From a virus, in IMG/VR virus record IMGVR_UViG_3300001450_000029, positions 4,915 through 65,723 of that record: a stretch of 60,809 nucleotides of DNA; one strand, given 5' to 3'. The notes beneath the pieces are model-generated. The model saw only the letters and a program-made list of their open reading frames with translations. It searched no databases and was not told the origin of the DNA. A program made the position numbers and the translations under genes. Below are positions 1-8,142 of the stretch, in pieces (positions within the stretch are counted from its first letter, which is position 1; every line of letters starts with the position of its first letter).

Positions 1-644
1 GGGTTTGGCGTTGAAGGAATCTTTGGTTCCGGTTGCTTCTTTGGTATTTCCTTCGGAGTTGGAGGGTTTCCGGCACCCATGTAATGATTCAAGAAACTCC
101 GAGGCAATTTTGACCATGAATCAGCCTGAACATCAGGATGATGACAGAAGTCTAAACCGTTGCTAGATTCGGTTGATAATCGAAGATAACTAGGTTGAGT
201 ATAGTTCCAAAGACCTTCGATAGCATGAGTATAAACTATCAGTTTATTGGCTTCGTTTGGGTTTCCTTTGGAACGGCGTTGAACAGCCGGTACTCTTCCT
301 TTGGAACAGGTGAGATGGACCCATTGAGTCCCTCTTCTATCATGTCGAAGTACATTCACAACTTCGTCATTCTGCATATCATAATCACAAACAGGACAAG
401 CACTTGATTTTTCGGCTTTCAGCCTGTAAGCACCTGAGTATCGACCTTTTATTCTTTGTCGAATGACTTGTAAGTCCGAATCTGAAACTATTCCTGCGAA
501 GCCAACGAATGATAGTGTGGAAACTACCAATTCAAAGTATTCAAAGAATAGTCCAAAGACCATTTCAACCGAAGGTAGGACAAGACCTCCGACTGTGGCA
601 ATCAGCATTAAGCATAGGGTAAGGGTTTCATTTCTTATCTCCAT
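1..644 (-). CDS. Partial membrane-anchored zinc-site protein, C-terminus off the left edge
   Basis: This minus-strand frame stays open from an ATG at 644 to the window edge (214 codons visible), with an in-frame TAG 21 nt upstream of the ATG. The N-terminus has two hydrophobic stretches (about residues 7-24 and 28-53), suggesting a membrane hairpin or signal anchor. A basic stretch follows, then C83-x2-C86 and H110-x2-C113, a likely zinc site. The last visible 20 residues are rich in Pro and Lys. I recognise no family. The two plus-strand frames across the same bases are shadows. The region upstream is non-coding and hairpin-rich. Confidence 0.7.
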   Translation of the reverse strand, partial: MEIRNETLTLCLMLIATVGGLVLPSVEMVFGLFFEYFELVVSTLSFVGFAGIVSDSDLQVIRQRIKGRYSGAYRLKAEKSSACPVCDYDMQNDEVVNVLRHDRRGTQWVHLTCSKGRVPAVQRRSKGNPNEANKLIVYTHAIEGLWNYTQPSYLRLSTESSNGLDFCHHPDVQADSWSKLPRSFLNHYMGAGNPPTPKEIPKKQPEPKIPSTPN

Positions 645-1448
645 CGTTCTATTCGCAGAGGCCTACGCACTAAAAGAGTATCGGTCTAGTACTAGACTAC
701 GTGCGTCTTTTGGCTCTGCTCCAGTTATCAACCAAAAAAAATGAGCAAAAGTTTCAGTCAAAATACCTCAGTAGGTATTTAGCGCACGGATACCATTTTA
801 CTAGACTTTAGTCTATTAAAATATACGCACCGTTTCTAGCAACGACTCCACACGGATATTCTAAAGAATATCTTCACGCTGAGAGTACACAGGAGAACAC
901 ACGCAAGATGTTTGTTTTTTCGGCAATCTTAGAGACATAGGTGGCGCACACGGACTCCACGCAGGGACTTCTGATGTCTCCCCCCGTGCGAGAGTCCTAC
1001 GTGCGAGATGATTGTTTTTGAAGCCATTTTTAGCAGTAAAATTAAACCAATTATCTATATTATCTGATAATATAGTTAATTGACCGGACCCAAAAAAAAC
1101 TCTATTAATCGGATGACTTTCAGTCAATATCTAAATAGCAAGATTTGACCAATGGTAAAAACGATTGAATCACGATTCAATATTAACTAAAGCAACTAGT
1201 TTCAAGAAAATAGCCAAAATTGCTTGGACTCTCTAAAGAGAGAAAAATCTCTGAGAAAAACCGGCCTTACTATATCTTACCAATACCTTCGGTATTGAAA
1301 AAGCATAGTAGTTAGCAACCGAAAATTGTTGGACCGATACCGAAGGTAAGGGTAAAAAGTCCGTTGTTAACCCCTTTAGGGGTTAGTAGGAAGGTCCTGA
1401 ATCCAGTCGGTTCTAGCCAAACTGAACCCAGTTCCTTCCTCTATACTT
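645..1448. other. Non-coding region with a cluster of perfect short hairpins
   Basis: I find no convincing gene here. Perfect inverted repeats follow one another: 684-697 (14-bp palindrome), 761-780 (8-bp stem), 802-815 (6), 855-872 (7), 1055-1075 (9, loop CTG), 1114-1126 (5, loop TTC), 1164-1181 (8), 1229-1242 (6), 1281-1297 (7, loop TTC), 1368-1385 (8) and 1439-1459 (9, loop TTC, overlapping the stop of the next gene). An 11-base word at 1285-1295 recurs inverted at 1337-1347, and CGTGCGAGA is directly repeated at 985 and 1000. On the minus strand the TTC loops read GAA; C-GAA-G closed DNA hairpins are known to be unusually stable. A replication origin, packaging site or structured RNA is possible; the role is unknown. 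Confidence 0.75.
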
Positions 1449-1952
1449 TCAGTATAGAGAACCAACCGACGTATGGTCATCATAATCGCCGATATAGTCG
1501 AGCAGTACAGCGATTCCACTAGTCATAATTTGACCAACCATAACCGTCCAATCATCGAGGGCTTCAATCGCCGTTTCTGCACAGAAAACGGATGTAAATT
1601 GGTCGCAATTATCGTGATATACCAGTTCTTCAAGCATCAGGTCGATAGCGTCCCAGTCATACGTTTCTAAGTCTGTAATTGAGATAAAACCTGTCTGATA
1701 ATAGCCGTCATTATCTAAAACCTGTATTAGCAACTGAGCCTCTTCGGAAGTGGGGTCAGCATCGAAATGAACACTAAAGTGTTCAAGGGCCTGAATCGAG
1801 GAGTGTTCGACGGGTACTTTGAACACATTTCCTGAAACTAGGTCAAAAATTGCCGGACCGAAGTCAGGTCTTTCAAGGTCAGGACCCCTTAAGGGGTCCT
1901 CCCTAGTCGTATTATCGGTATCATCCTCTGCGGGTGTTTTTGTAAACTCCAT
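1449..1952 (-). CDS. Very acidic 167-aa protein of unknown function
   Basis: By my count the protein has 36 Asp/Glu and only 5 Lys/Arg in 167 residues, spread over the whole length. The first 30 residues look disordered; the rest has predicted helix and strand character. Length and charge resemble DNA-mimic antirestriction proteins such as ArdA, but I see no diagnostic motif, so this is only a hypothesis. The gene stands alone between the hairpin cluster and a divergent promoter region. Its own coding sequence carries two more strong palindromes (1768-1785 and 1881-1900), and its stop lies inside the 1439-1459 hairpin. Confidence 0.65.
   Translation of the reverse strand: MEFTKTPAEDDTDNTTREDPLRGPDLERPDFGPAIFDLVSGNVFKVPVEHSSIQALEHFSVHFDADPTSEEAQLLIQVLDNDGYYQTGFISITDLETYDWDAIDLMLEELVYHDNCDQFTSVFCAETAIEALDDWTVMVGQIMTSGIAVLLDYIGDYDDHTSVGSLY
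1768..1785. repeat. Perfect 8-bp stem hairpin inside the acidic gene
   Basis: TGAACACT and its exact reverse complement are separated by AA. It continues the hairpin series of the neighbouring non-coding region into coding DNA. Confidence 0.7.
1881..1900. repeat. Perfect 20-bp palindrome inside the acidic gene
   Basis: AGGACCCCTTAAGGGGTCCT has no spacer and is its own reverse complement. It lies in codons near the N-terminus of the acidic protein. It could be an operator, a protein-binding site or part of the hairpin array. Confidence 0.8.
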
Positions 1953-2205
1953 GATTCTTCGGACACCATCCTAGTTTTTAACACTTAGCAACCGACTAAT
2001 AGGCTCTCAGTACAGCGTTTTTCTCGATTTAGCAACCGAAGAATCTATACTAAAATTAGGGCCAAAAATGGGACCCTAGTGGACCCAGTAGTACGCCAAC
2101 CCCCTCTCGTTATTTTTTTTATTTTTTTTCAAAACCACTAAATCCCCTATAAAAGATTATAAAGTTTACAAAATCTTCATATATCAGAGAACATGACGAT
2201 ATGTT
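1953..2205. promoter_or_regulatory. Divergent promoter region with archaeal TATA-like boxes
   Basis: About 250 bp lie between the acidic gene (minus) and the small gene at 2206 (plus). Reading plus, TATAAAAG lies at 2148-2155, preceded by a C-rich stretch that could be a BRE, and an ATATATC box lies at 2180-2186, about 23 bp before the ATG; the second spacing fits leaderless transcription. TTAGCAACCGA occurs twice here (1985 and 2029) and similar text occurs at 1312. Long T runs lie at 2111-2130. Confidence 0.5.
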
Positions 2206-2529
2206 ATGCCAAAGAACCGACAACTGAAAAATGTAATAATGGGACACCACATACAAGATGGTGGAGTGGATACAGCAGACTTATCAAGTGCTGTAACTAA
2301 TGTACTTGCGGATTACGCTGTGGAAGTAACAACAGCCGGAGGTGCTGCAAGCGAAGCACTAACTGTTGCTGGAGTAACTACTGCTTCTAAGATTATCGCA
2401 ACCCTAAAAGACGATGGTACTAACAACATAACCATAAAAACCGCAAAGGCTACTGGAGACAACGCTGTAACTGTTGTATTCTCAGGAGACCCCGGTAACG
2501 ATGCTATTGTTGCTATACTTGCATTTTAA
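2206..2529 (+). CDS. Small putative virion (decoration-like) protein
   Basis: This 107-aa protein has a short polar N-terminus followed by a Ser/Thr/Ala/Val-rich part with alternating residues typical of a small beta fold. It resembles in style the small structural or decoration proteins near capsid genes of marine viruses; I cannot name a family. It is the only plus-strand gene before 5.7 kb and has its own promoter region. Its stop overlaps the convergent terminase stop (2526-2529), leaving no room for a terminator. Upstream ATGs at 2193 and 2201 are out of frame. Confidence 0.5.
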   Translation: MPKNRQLKNVIMGHHIQDGGVDTADLSSAVTNVLADYAVEVTTAGGAASEALTVAGVTTASKIIATLKDDGTNNITIKTAKATGDNAVTVVFSGDPGNDAIVAILAF

Positions 2530-4022
2530 AGTCTAAACCTAACATACCTAGAGTTAGAGTCTCTATGAGGTTTACCTCTAGGTTCATCCTTAGATTTACC
2601 CCAAGAACCAACAGAAGCACTACCTCCAACCATAGGAGAGGTGTTTCCTTGCTTACTTTGAAACTGGTCCACAGCATGAGCAAGAGCCATAACAATATCG
2701 TTATGCCTACCTTTATCGACAATGATGCCCCCATCCCAAGCATGAGTCTCTAACTCTTCTAACATCTCATTCATTATCTTTCTAGTATGGTCGTTTCCAT
2801 AGGGGATAACAATTTTACCCTGTTCAAACCAACTTCTTAGTCTCATAAGTAGTGATTGCTTCATAACTCTGTTCTGTACTGGACTTGCTCTATAATCAAC
2901 ATTGGCTCCTTTGTTTAATAGCAACGCTTGATACAACCTCTGAAAACCAGCAGACTCGGCAGCAAACACAGGATTCTTATATAGAGAACATAACCTAATA
3001 ATTTCGTCTGCTTGTTTACTAGGTTCAAAATCATTATGCCTCCAAATATTAACAACGTGTAAGAACCCTTCTGTATCTTGCCTTAACACAACCATAACGC
3101 TATAATCTTTACCTATACCATGTGAAGGGTCAAAACCAATAACATATCTAGAAGTATGTTTCTTATCATATTCTAGTATAGCATCCATATCTAAGTTTTT
3201 TCTAGTCATTCTTGAAGGATATACAGCAGAGTCATCATCAACTACCCTACATAGGTACTCTTGTGAAAAGGCTAACTCACCCATAGCAACACGTTGCTCT
3301 AAAAGAAACTCAACACTTCTATATTCAGGCCATAGACATTCGGGGATAACATTATCGGGGTCTTTAGACCACTCATCGTAATTTAAGATACTACCTTCCT
3401 TCCAAGTCTTCCAAGCCTGATTGTTCAACATTTCTGTATGATATAGGTCTGTAAGGGCTAATGGAGTACCTACTACAAATATAGATGTATCAGGACTCAG
3501 CATAGGAGTCATTTTCTTACGAAACCAATTTCTTACTACATCATCAGACATATCTCCTGAATCATCAAGAACGTCATCTAGGATAATACGAGCAGGATGT
3601 TCACCACGAATAGCAGAACCTACTGATGAGGCTTTAATCCAAGAACCATTAGTCAAACGCAACTCCCATTTACCGCCACGCTTCTCATCTAACATTTTAG
3701 ATAGGTCAGGATGTCTTCTCATGTCTTCTCTTATTTCTTCTAACCTATTAGCCGCTAGGTCTTTACTAGCAGAGAACAACCAAGTAGTAAAAGGTTTATT
3801 ACGCCATTTTTCAAACAAAGCAGAATGTAATGCTTTGACTCTTAATGTAGTGGATTTACTATGGTCTCTTGGTGCTATCAATAATACACGGTGTACTTGC
3901 GAACCTTTTCTATCGTTAAATAACTCAAACCAATCACCTATGTGATTACCCCAAGTATAACCTAACCATTCGTAAAAGTGTTGATGGTCGTATTTACTTC
4001 TTTGTAAATTAAAACTACTCAT
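2526..4022 (-). CDS. terL: Terminase large subunit (packaging ATPase-nuclease)
   Basis: This is the motor that translocates and cuts viral DNA at the portal. Numbering from the longest frame (start 4043), the Walker A-like APRDHSKSTT is at residues 57-66, Walker B ARIILDDVLDD at 151-161, and the RNase H-fold nuclease acidic residues are D305 (IGFDPSHG), E363 (AAESAG) and D449 (GRHNDIVMALAHA). I prefer the ATG at 4022, which overlaps the upstream stop by 8 nt; the longer frame starts at 4043. It is the last gene of a three-gene minus-strand operon. Confidence 0.93.
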   Translation of the reverse strand: MSSFNLQRSKYDHQHFYEWLGYTWGNHIGDWFELFNDRKGSQVHRVLLIAPRDHSKSTTLRVKALHSALFEKWRNKPFTTWLFSASKDLAANRLEEIREDMRRHPDLSKMLDEKRGGKWELRLTNGSWIKASSVGSAIRGEHPARIILDDVLDDSGDMSDDVVRNWFRKKMTPMLSPDTSIFVVGTPLALTDLYHTEMLNNQAWKTWKEGSILNYDEWSKDPDNVIPECLWPEYRSVEFLLEQRVAMGELAFSQEYLCRVVDDDSAVYPSRMTRKNLDMDAILEYDKKHTSRYVIGFDPSHGIGKDYSVMVVLRQDTEGFLHVVNIWRHNDFEPSKQADEIIRLCSLYKNPVFAAESAGFQRLYQALLLNKGANVDYRASPVQNRVMKQSLLMRLRSWFEQGKIVIPYGNDHTRKIMNEMLEELETHAWDGGIIVDKGRHNDIVMALAHAVDQFQSKQGNTSPMVGGSASVGSWGKSKDEPRGKPHRDSNSRYVRFRL

Positions 4023-4245
4023 TAGACCAGTCATCATAACCACCTATTTTACTACTATTCAATATTAAGGGATAACCTATCCATTCAGCCATAAAATCAA
4101 CTAAGCCTTCTATTTCAGACCTTTCTAATATGGCAGACATCATAGAACCATGTTCATCAATCAAACAAATGACTAATGAATCTTCGTCATCGTGAGATTC
4201 TCCTATTACAACACAGGAGTCGTCTGTCGCCCAACCTTCATTCAT
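4015..4245 (-). CDS. Small acidic protein coupled to terminase
   Basis: A 76-aa acidic protein of unknown family with alternating hydrophobic and charged residues. Its start shares a base with the stop of the phosphoesterase gene upstream, and its end overlaps the terminase start, so the three genes are translationally coupled. The position would suit a terminase accessory factor, but nothing in the sequence proves this. Confidence 0.6.
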   Translation of the reverse strand: MNEGWATDDSCVVIGESHDDEDSLVICLIDEHGSMMSAILERSEIEGLVDFMAEWIGYPLILNSSKIGGYDDWSNE

Positions 4246-5477
4246 TATTTACCACCATTAAGTGTTTTTAGAGTAGCAACGCCATCTCTTAAATCTGAGA
4301 ATACTTGTATGCTTCTTTTATCAGGGGATAGTATAACCATAGGACAGGTAGCCCTTTCTTTCTGAAAACCAATCATTTCAGCAAAACTGTCTATTAATTT
4401 ATATGAACCCGGCCTAATAGCCCAACGCTCCATACCATGTCTTGTGAATGGTTCTATTACTGGTGTATGGTGATGACCTACTACACCTATGTCGAAATCA
4501 CACTCTCCGTCTTCCCACATCTTTTTAATTACTCTAGCAGGGTTAAGTGCTGAATTACCTCTTCTTTTATGTCTAATAGAGAAGTTATAGGGGATATTGT
4601 TAACTAACAGACGAATATTCAATTCGTGGGCGTGATAGATGACATCCAAGTCTGCTACTTTTTTAGCAAGAGGGTCGTAGTCTGTTGCACCACTAGTCCA
4701 AAGGTCGTGATTACCCGCTACTACGGCTAATATCTTATCTTCAAACATATCTAGGTAATGGTCGCATAACTTCCATTGAACAGACGGAGGGATTTTTTGT
4801 TTCATAGCAGGTCTTGGTTTGTCAATCATAAAGTTGTCAATAAAGTCTCCAGCGTGGATAACAAAGCAATTATCTGTATCACGGACTAATTCAGCATCTT
4901 CACGCATACGTGCGTGGTCCGTATAACTATTACCTATATGTTGGTCGCTTGCTAGTGCTACACCTATGTACCCTTTGGTATTGAATGTTATTTCAGCCCA
5001 TCTAGCACTTTCCATATTATTAATACTCTTTGAAGATAACTCTTCAACAGAAGCCCATAAATCTTCTATACCTTGAGACATACCTTTTAGATGTGTAGTA
5101 GTAAACTCATTCTTTTCAATGATAGTTATTGCGTTGTTATGTTTAGCATTGTGTATTCTAGCCTCCCAAGCCTTAACACTTATCTCAGGATGTTCTGCGT
5201 GTAATTTTCTAGATAAACTACTAGCAGTACCTTCCCAAGATTTAGGAATAAAGTTATCTAGTTTACTAGCCTTACCATAGAATGTTTCAGGTACTTCATC
5301 GGAAAAATCTTTTCTAAAGGTCCGTACCTGCCAACGCCAAGCCTCTGTTGACTTATCATCATAAACACTACTCAGATACCTAGCAAATGCTGTATCTGAA
5401 CCTAATTCATGCCAGTCTTCTTGGTGTTTTCGTATTATCTGCAATTCGGATGGTTTCATGCTTGAGCCCCTTCCCAT
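4245..5477 (-). CDS. Calcineurin-like phosphoesterase with helical N-terminal domain
   Basis: The C-terminal half carries the metallophosphoesterase signature: D178-x-H180 (ASDQHIG), D211 (HAGDFID), GNHD at 255-258 and the GHHH cluster at 334-337, which together bind two metals. The family includes DNA exonucleases (Mre11/SbcD) and nucleotide phosphatases; the substrate here is unknown. Residues 1-165 are mostly helical and begin with a stretch that could be a helix-turn-helix. As first gene of the terminase operon it may take part in packaging or DNA-end handling. A box (AGTTAATAAG, minus, 5510-5501) about 28 bp upstream fits the 5477 start; an alternative ATG at 5459 is preceded by GGAAGGGG. 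Confidence 0.85.
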   Translation of the reverse strand: MGRGSSMKPSELQIIRKHQEDWHELGSDTAFARYLSSVYDDKSTEAWRWQVRTFRKDFSDEVPETFYGKASKLDNFIPKSWEGTASSLSRKLHAEHPEISVKAWEARIHNAKHNNAITIIEKNEFTTTHLKGMSQGIEDLWASVEELSSKSINNMESARWAEITFNTKGYIGVALASDQHIGNSYTDHARMREDAELVRDTDNCFVIHAGDFIDNFMIDKPRPAMKQKIPPSVQWKLCDHYLDMFEDKILAVVAGNHDLWTSGATDYDPLAKKVADLDVIYHAHELNIRLLVNNIPYNFSIRHKRRGNSALNPARVIKKMWEDGECDFDIGVVGHHHTPVIEPFTRHGMERWAIRPGSYKLIDSFAEMIGFQKERATCPMVILSPDKRSIQVFSDLRDGVATLKTLNGGK

Positions 5478-5500
5478 ATACCGTACTAAGAAAGGGATGC

Positions 5501-5510
5501 CTTATTAACT
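5501..5510 (-). promoter_or_regulatory. TATA-like box for the terminase operon
   Basis: AGTTAATAAG on the minus strand is centred about 28 bp upstream of the ATG at 5477, the spacing expected for an archaeal leaderless or near-leaderless transcript. Confidence 0.45.
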
Positions 5511-5558
5511 TTAATTGTTTTTGTTGTTTTTAATTAATTCAGAAAGATTACTTTAGAC

Positions 5559-5675
5559 CAGTATAACGATTTTTTAATTCTTTTTATACTCTATAAGGTA
5601 TTTTAGTAAAAGGGGGTAGTATAAATCTCTAAATGTCTTATAGAGTAATGAAAGAATAAAATAAACGCTGTACTG
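5559..5675. repeat. 117-bp long palindromic element, copy A
   Basis: Two 39-bp arms (5559-5597 and 5637-5675) flank a 39-bp centre. The outer 25 bp of the arms match at 20 of 25 positions when one is reverse-complemented, and the inner 11 bp (TACTCTATAAG against CTTATAGAGTA) are perfect. A homologous element with the same arm spacing lies at 57307-57424. It sits between divergent promoters. A replication origin or shared operator would fit; nothing proves either. Confidence 0.75.
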
Positions 5676-5742
5676 AAAGCAAGTAATTTGTATTTATTAA
5701 TTTTGACAACAAAAAGAATAAAAACATACATTCAACTAAAGA

Positions 5743-5752
5743 GTGATATATC
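5743..5752 (+). promoter_or_regulatory. TATA-like box for the portal operon
   Basis: GATATATCG lies 22-31 bp before the ATG at 5774, matching the distance seen at other genes in the window and implying a leaderless start. Confidence 0.45.
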
Positions 5753-5773
5753 GAAGTGATTTGTTGTTGAATA

Positions 5774-6049
5774 ATGGATGATGCCACACTTGCTGTAATG
5801 GCAAGGTTAGATTTAGTAAGAGATGATGTTTCAGATATTAAAACCGTATTAAGAGAACAACAGAAGGAACATTCAACTCACGGATTAAGATTGAGTGAAG
5901 TCGAAACTTCACTTGGCGTAGTTAAAAACAACCAAGAAAAGATACTAGATGGTCCTGTTTACAGTTTAGACCGGTTTATTACCAAGAGAGTAGCACAAAC
6001 TACTGGTGGTATGGGTATGATATTGTTTATTATTTATCAAATGCTTTAG
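5774..6049 (+). CDS. Small coiled-coil protein with C-terminal membrane segment
   Basis: This 91-aa protein has a long amphipathic helix (about residues 5-60, heptad-like) followed by a hydrophobic C-terminal stretch (about 76-91). The layout resembles XhlA-type lysis accessory proteins and a second small protein at 26168-26416. It is the first gene of the plus-strand structural operon. A lysis role is plausible; a scaffold or membrane-tether role is equally possible. Confidence 0.6.
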   Translation: MDDATLAVMARLDLVRDDVSDIKTVLREQQKEHSTHGLRLSEVETSLGVVKNNQEKILDGPVYSLDRFITKRVAQTTGGMGMILFIIYQML

Positions 6050-6086
6050 CGAAAGGATGATAAGGCATTGACAATCTCTAGCAAAT

Positions 6087-7556
6087 ATGGGATTATTCGA
6101 CAGAATACTCGGAAGAACGGAAAATATCTCCGAAAAAAGTGAAATAAACATCGCAAGCGGATGGGCTAACGCACGAAGGGCTGATTCTAGCGAAAATCCT
6201 TTACTTCTTGCGGCTGCTGCTGGTCTTAGCGATATTATGAGCCAAAGCAACCGTTTGAGAGCAAATACTAATTTTACTACTGACTTTGATATATATGATT
6301 CAATGTTAGAGTTAGACCCTGAATTGAACGGTGCTGTACGTGCAGTATCTTTAACTGCGAACAATTACGAAATAAACTATAAAACTGCTAAGAATGCTAA
6401 ACTAAGAGAAGGTATAAGGATGTTAGTCGAAGAAACAATAGACTTTGATGATATACTTATTAACGGTATGAGAAACTTGATGGTGTACGGTAATGACATG
6501 AGTAAACTTGTTGGTAGGACAGGAGTAGGTATAACACAGGTTCAATCATTACCTATATCACAAATGACAATAACTGATGGTAGGCCGAGTACAGAACAAA
6601 CAGATAGGATGAACCCAATTGTCGAAGCAACCACATATATTATCAGAGAAGGAGATTCAACAGAGGAACAATTCAATGCTGATGAGATTTTACATATTAG
6701 GATAGATTATAGAAGCAATTGGTTCTTAGATTCTGAAAACAGAGAGACTTATGGTATTTGGGGAGCATCTAGGTTTTCTTCGTTAAAACAAGCAATAAGA
6801 GCAAAATATAACACATTGAACAACAGAATGGCTTTGGAAGAGTCAATGACTAAGCAGTTTATAACCATTAACAGTTCTGCCATTGAACACATAAGCGACC
6901 CTGATGAACAAAGAGCAAGACTTACTTTTATCATGGATGAGGTAGTAAAAACCTTAGAATCCCTTAGAGGAGACCAAGTACCTATATTCCCTGATTATAT
7001 AGAAATACACCATACTGATACTAGAAACACTATACCTGACAATACATCATTCTTAGATACTGTAAATGCAGACATAGCGGCTGTACTACAAGTCCCAAGA
7101 GTAGCAGCAGGGCAGGAAAGAGGTTCCACGTTTGCGGCTACATATAACGCTAACGTGTGGGCTACTACTGCAATTAAGAGACTACAAGGAATATTAGCCC
7201 AATCAATCCAAGATATGTTTTCAAAACATTTAGAATTGATGGGTATAGAACACCAAATGAAAGATATACCTAAATTAGAGTTTTCTCCAGTCGAGGATGA
7301 ATCTCCTAGTGTGCGTATGCAAAGGTCTGTATTAGGCTATAATTCAGGTTTGTTAACATTAAACCAAGCGTTAGAAGTAATAGGAGAACCTGATATTGGA
7401 ACATCAGGAGATATTAGAAAGGATGAGGAAGGTGGCGCACCTACTGGTAGGCTACCAAGAAGAGATTCACAACCCGGAGTTGAAGATACAACACCGGATA
7501 TAGAAGAGGAAGAGGTTGAGGAGCCAGCACAAGATGACTTGGAGACAACTGAATGA
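6087..7556 (+). CDS. Portal protein
   Basis: The 489-aa protein has the layout of HK97-type portals: an N-terminal region with 'DIYDSMLELDPELNGAVRA' (cf. 'multiple rounds of DPx' motifs in portals), a wing/stem part, and an acidic, disordered C-terminus rich in Glu and Pro. It would form the dodecameric DNA gate at the capsid vertex where terminase docks. It follows the terminase region and precedes protease and capsid genes, the standard order. The stop overlaps the next gene by ATGA. Confidence 0.88.
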   Translation: MGLFDRILGRTENISEKSEINIASGWANARRADSSENPLLLAAAAGLSDIMSQSNRLRANTNFTTDFDIYDSMLELDPELNGAVRAVSLTANNYEINYKTAKNAKLREGIRMLVEETIDFDDILINGMRNLMVYGNDMSKLVGRTGVGITQVQSLPISQMTITDGRPSTEQTDRMNPIVEATTYIIREGDSTEEQFNADEILHIRIDYRSNWFLDSENRETYGIWGASRFSSLKQAIRAKYNTLNNRMALEESMTKQFITINSSAIEHISDPDEQRARLTFIMDEVVKTLESLRGDQVPIFPDYIEIHHTDTRNTIPDNTSFLDTVNADIAAVLQVPRVAAGQERGSTFAATYNANVWATTAIKRLQGILAQSIQDMFSKHLELMGIEHQMKDIPKLEFSPVEDESPSVRMQRSVLGYNSGLLTLNQALEVIGEPDIGTSGDIRKDEEGGAPTGRLPRRDSQPGVEDTTPDIEEEEVEEPAQDDLETTE

Positions 7557-8080
7557 ATCAATATGAGACAGATATAATATTGTTAATAAGTATATATGGT
7601 GGGTTATTTATGTTAGGTTTGCTAGGGGCTAAGTTGATAAATCAAAGACCTCCTGTAAAGAGTGTGGTACAGATGAAAATGACTAATCCTAATGAAACTC
7701 TTATGTTGACTTTTGGTATGGGTGTAGTTATGGCTTGGGTTGTCATAGCGGCAACAGCATCATACTTTAGTATTGTTGAACAAAGAGATATATCAGATTC
7801 ACAACTTACAGTTATAGGACTATTAGGTGGTCCGGCACTACTTATTATAACAAGTGTACTAGATTTATTCAAAGGTAAAGAAAGTGCTAAAATAGCAGTT
7901 TTACCTGACAGGCTTTCAGCCGATGTTCAAGCAACTGACGCTGAAAAGACACACGTAAGACTGTTGGAAGAGTTTAAAATGAAGCATGACCTAGAAATGG
8001 AAAAGATGCAAAAACAACACACTTTAGATATGGAAGCATACCAAATTACCAACGGCAAGGTAAAGGATGCAAGAAAGTAA
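7553..8080 (+). CDS. Membrane protein with three hydrophobic segments and a coiled-coil tail
   Basis: Hydrophobic segments lie at about residues 7-28, 48-73 and 85-105, followed by a charged helix (about 130-170) with heptad character. I recognise no family. Its ATG overlaps the portal stop (ATGA) and its own stop overlaps a 20-codon micro-gene (TAATG), so it is part of a coupled chain. Membrane topology makes it a candidate holin-like or virion membrane-interacting protein. Confidence 0.65.
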   Translation: MNQYETDIILLISIYGGLFMLGLLGAKLINQRPPVKSVVQMKMTNPNETLMLTFGMGVVMAWVVIAATASYFSIVEQRDISDSQLTVIGLLGGPALLIITSVLDLFKGKESAKIAVLPDRLSADVQATDAEKTHVRLLEEFKMKHDLEMEKMQKQHTLDMEAYQITNGKVKDARK

Positions 8081-8142
8081 TGAATTACGAAGGACATCCT
8101 ATCTTTGTGTTTTTTCTTAAACTAATAGGTGTGGTGGTATAA
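8080..8142 (+). CDS. 20-aa hydrophobic micro-protein
   Basis: An open frame of 20 codons fills the gap between two genes exactly. Its ATG overlaps the preceding TAA and its TAA overlaps the next ATG (TAATG on both sides). The peptide is a short Asn/Tyr/Glu head plus a single hydrophobic helix (PIFVFFLKLIGVVV). Perfect coupling on both sides is the evidence that it is translated. A one-helix membrane peptide is the simplest reading. Confidence 0.5.
   Translation: MNYEGHPIFVFFLKLIGVVV

Noticed and set aside
195-744. Two plus-strand frames (195-407 and 463-744)
   Set aside because: They lie antisense to the longer open minus-strand frame <1-644 with better protein character and a bounded start.
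861-1127. 88-codon minus-strand frame
   Set aside because: It runs through several hairpins, has no ribosome site or promoter, and an odd composition; it is best read as non-coding.
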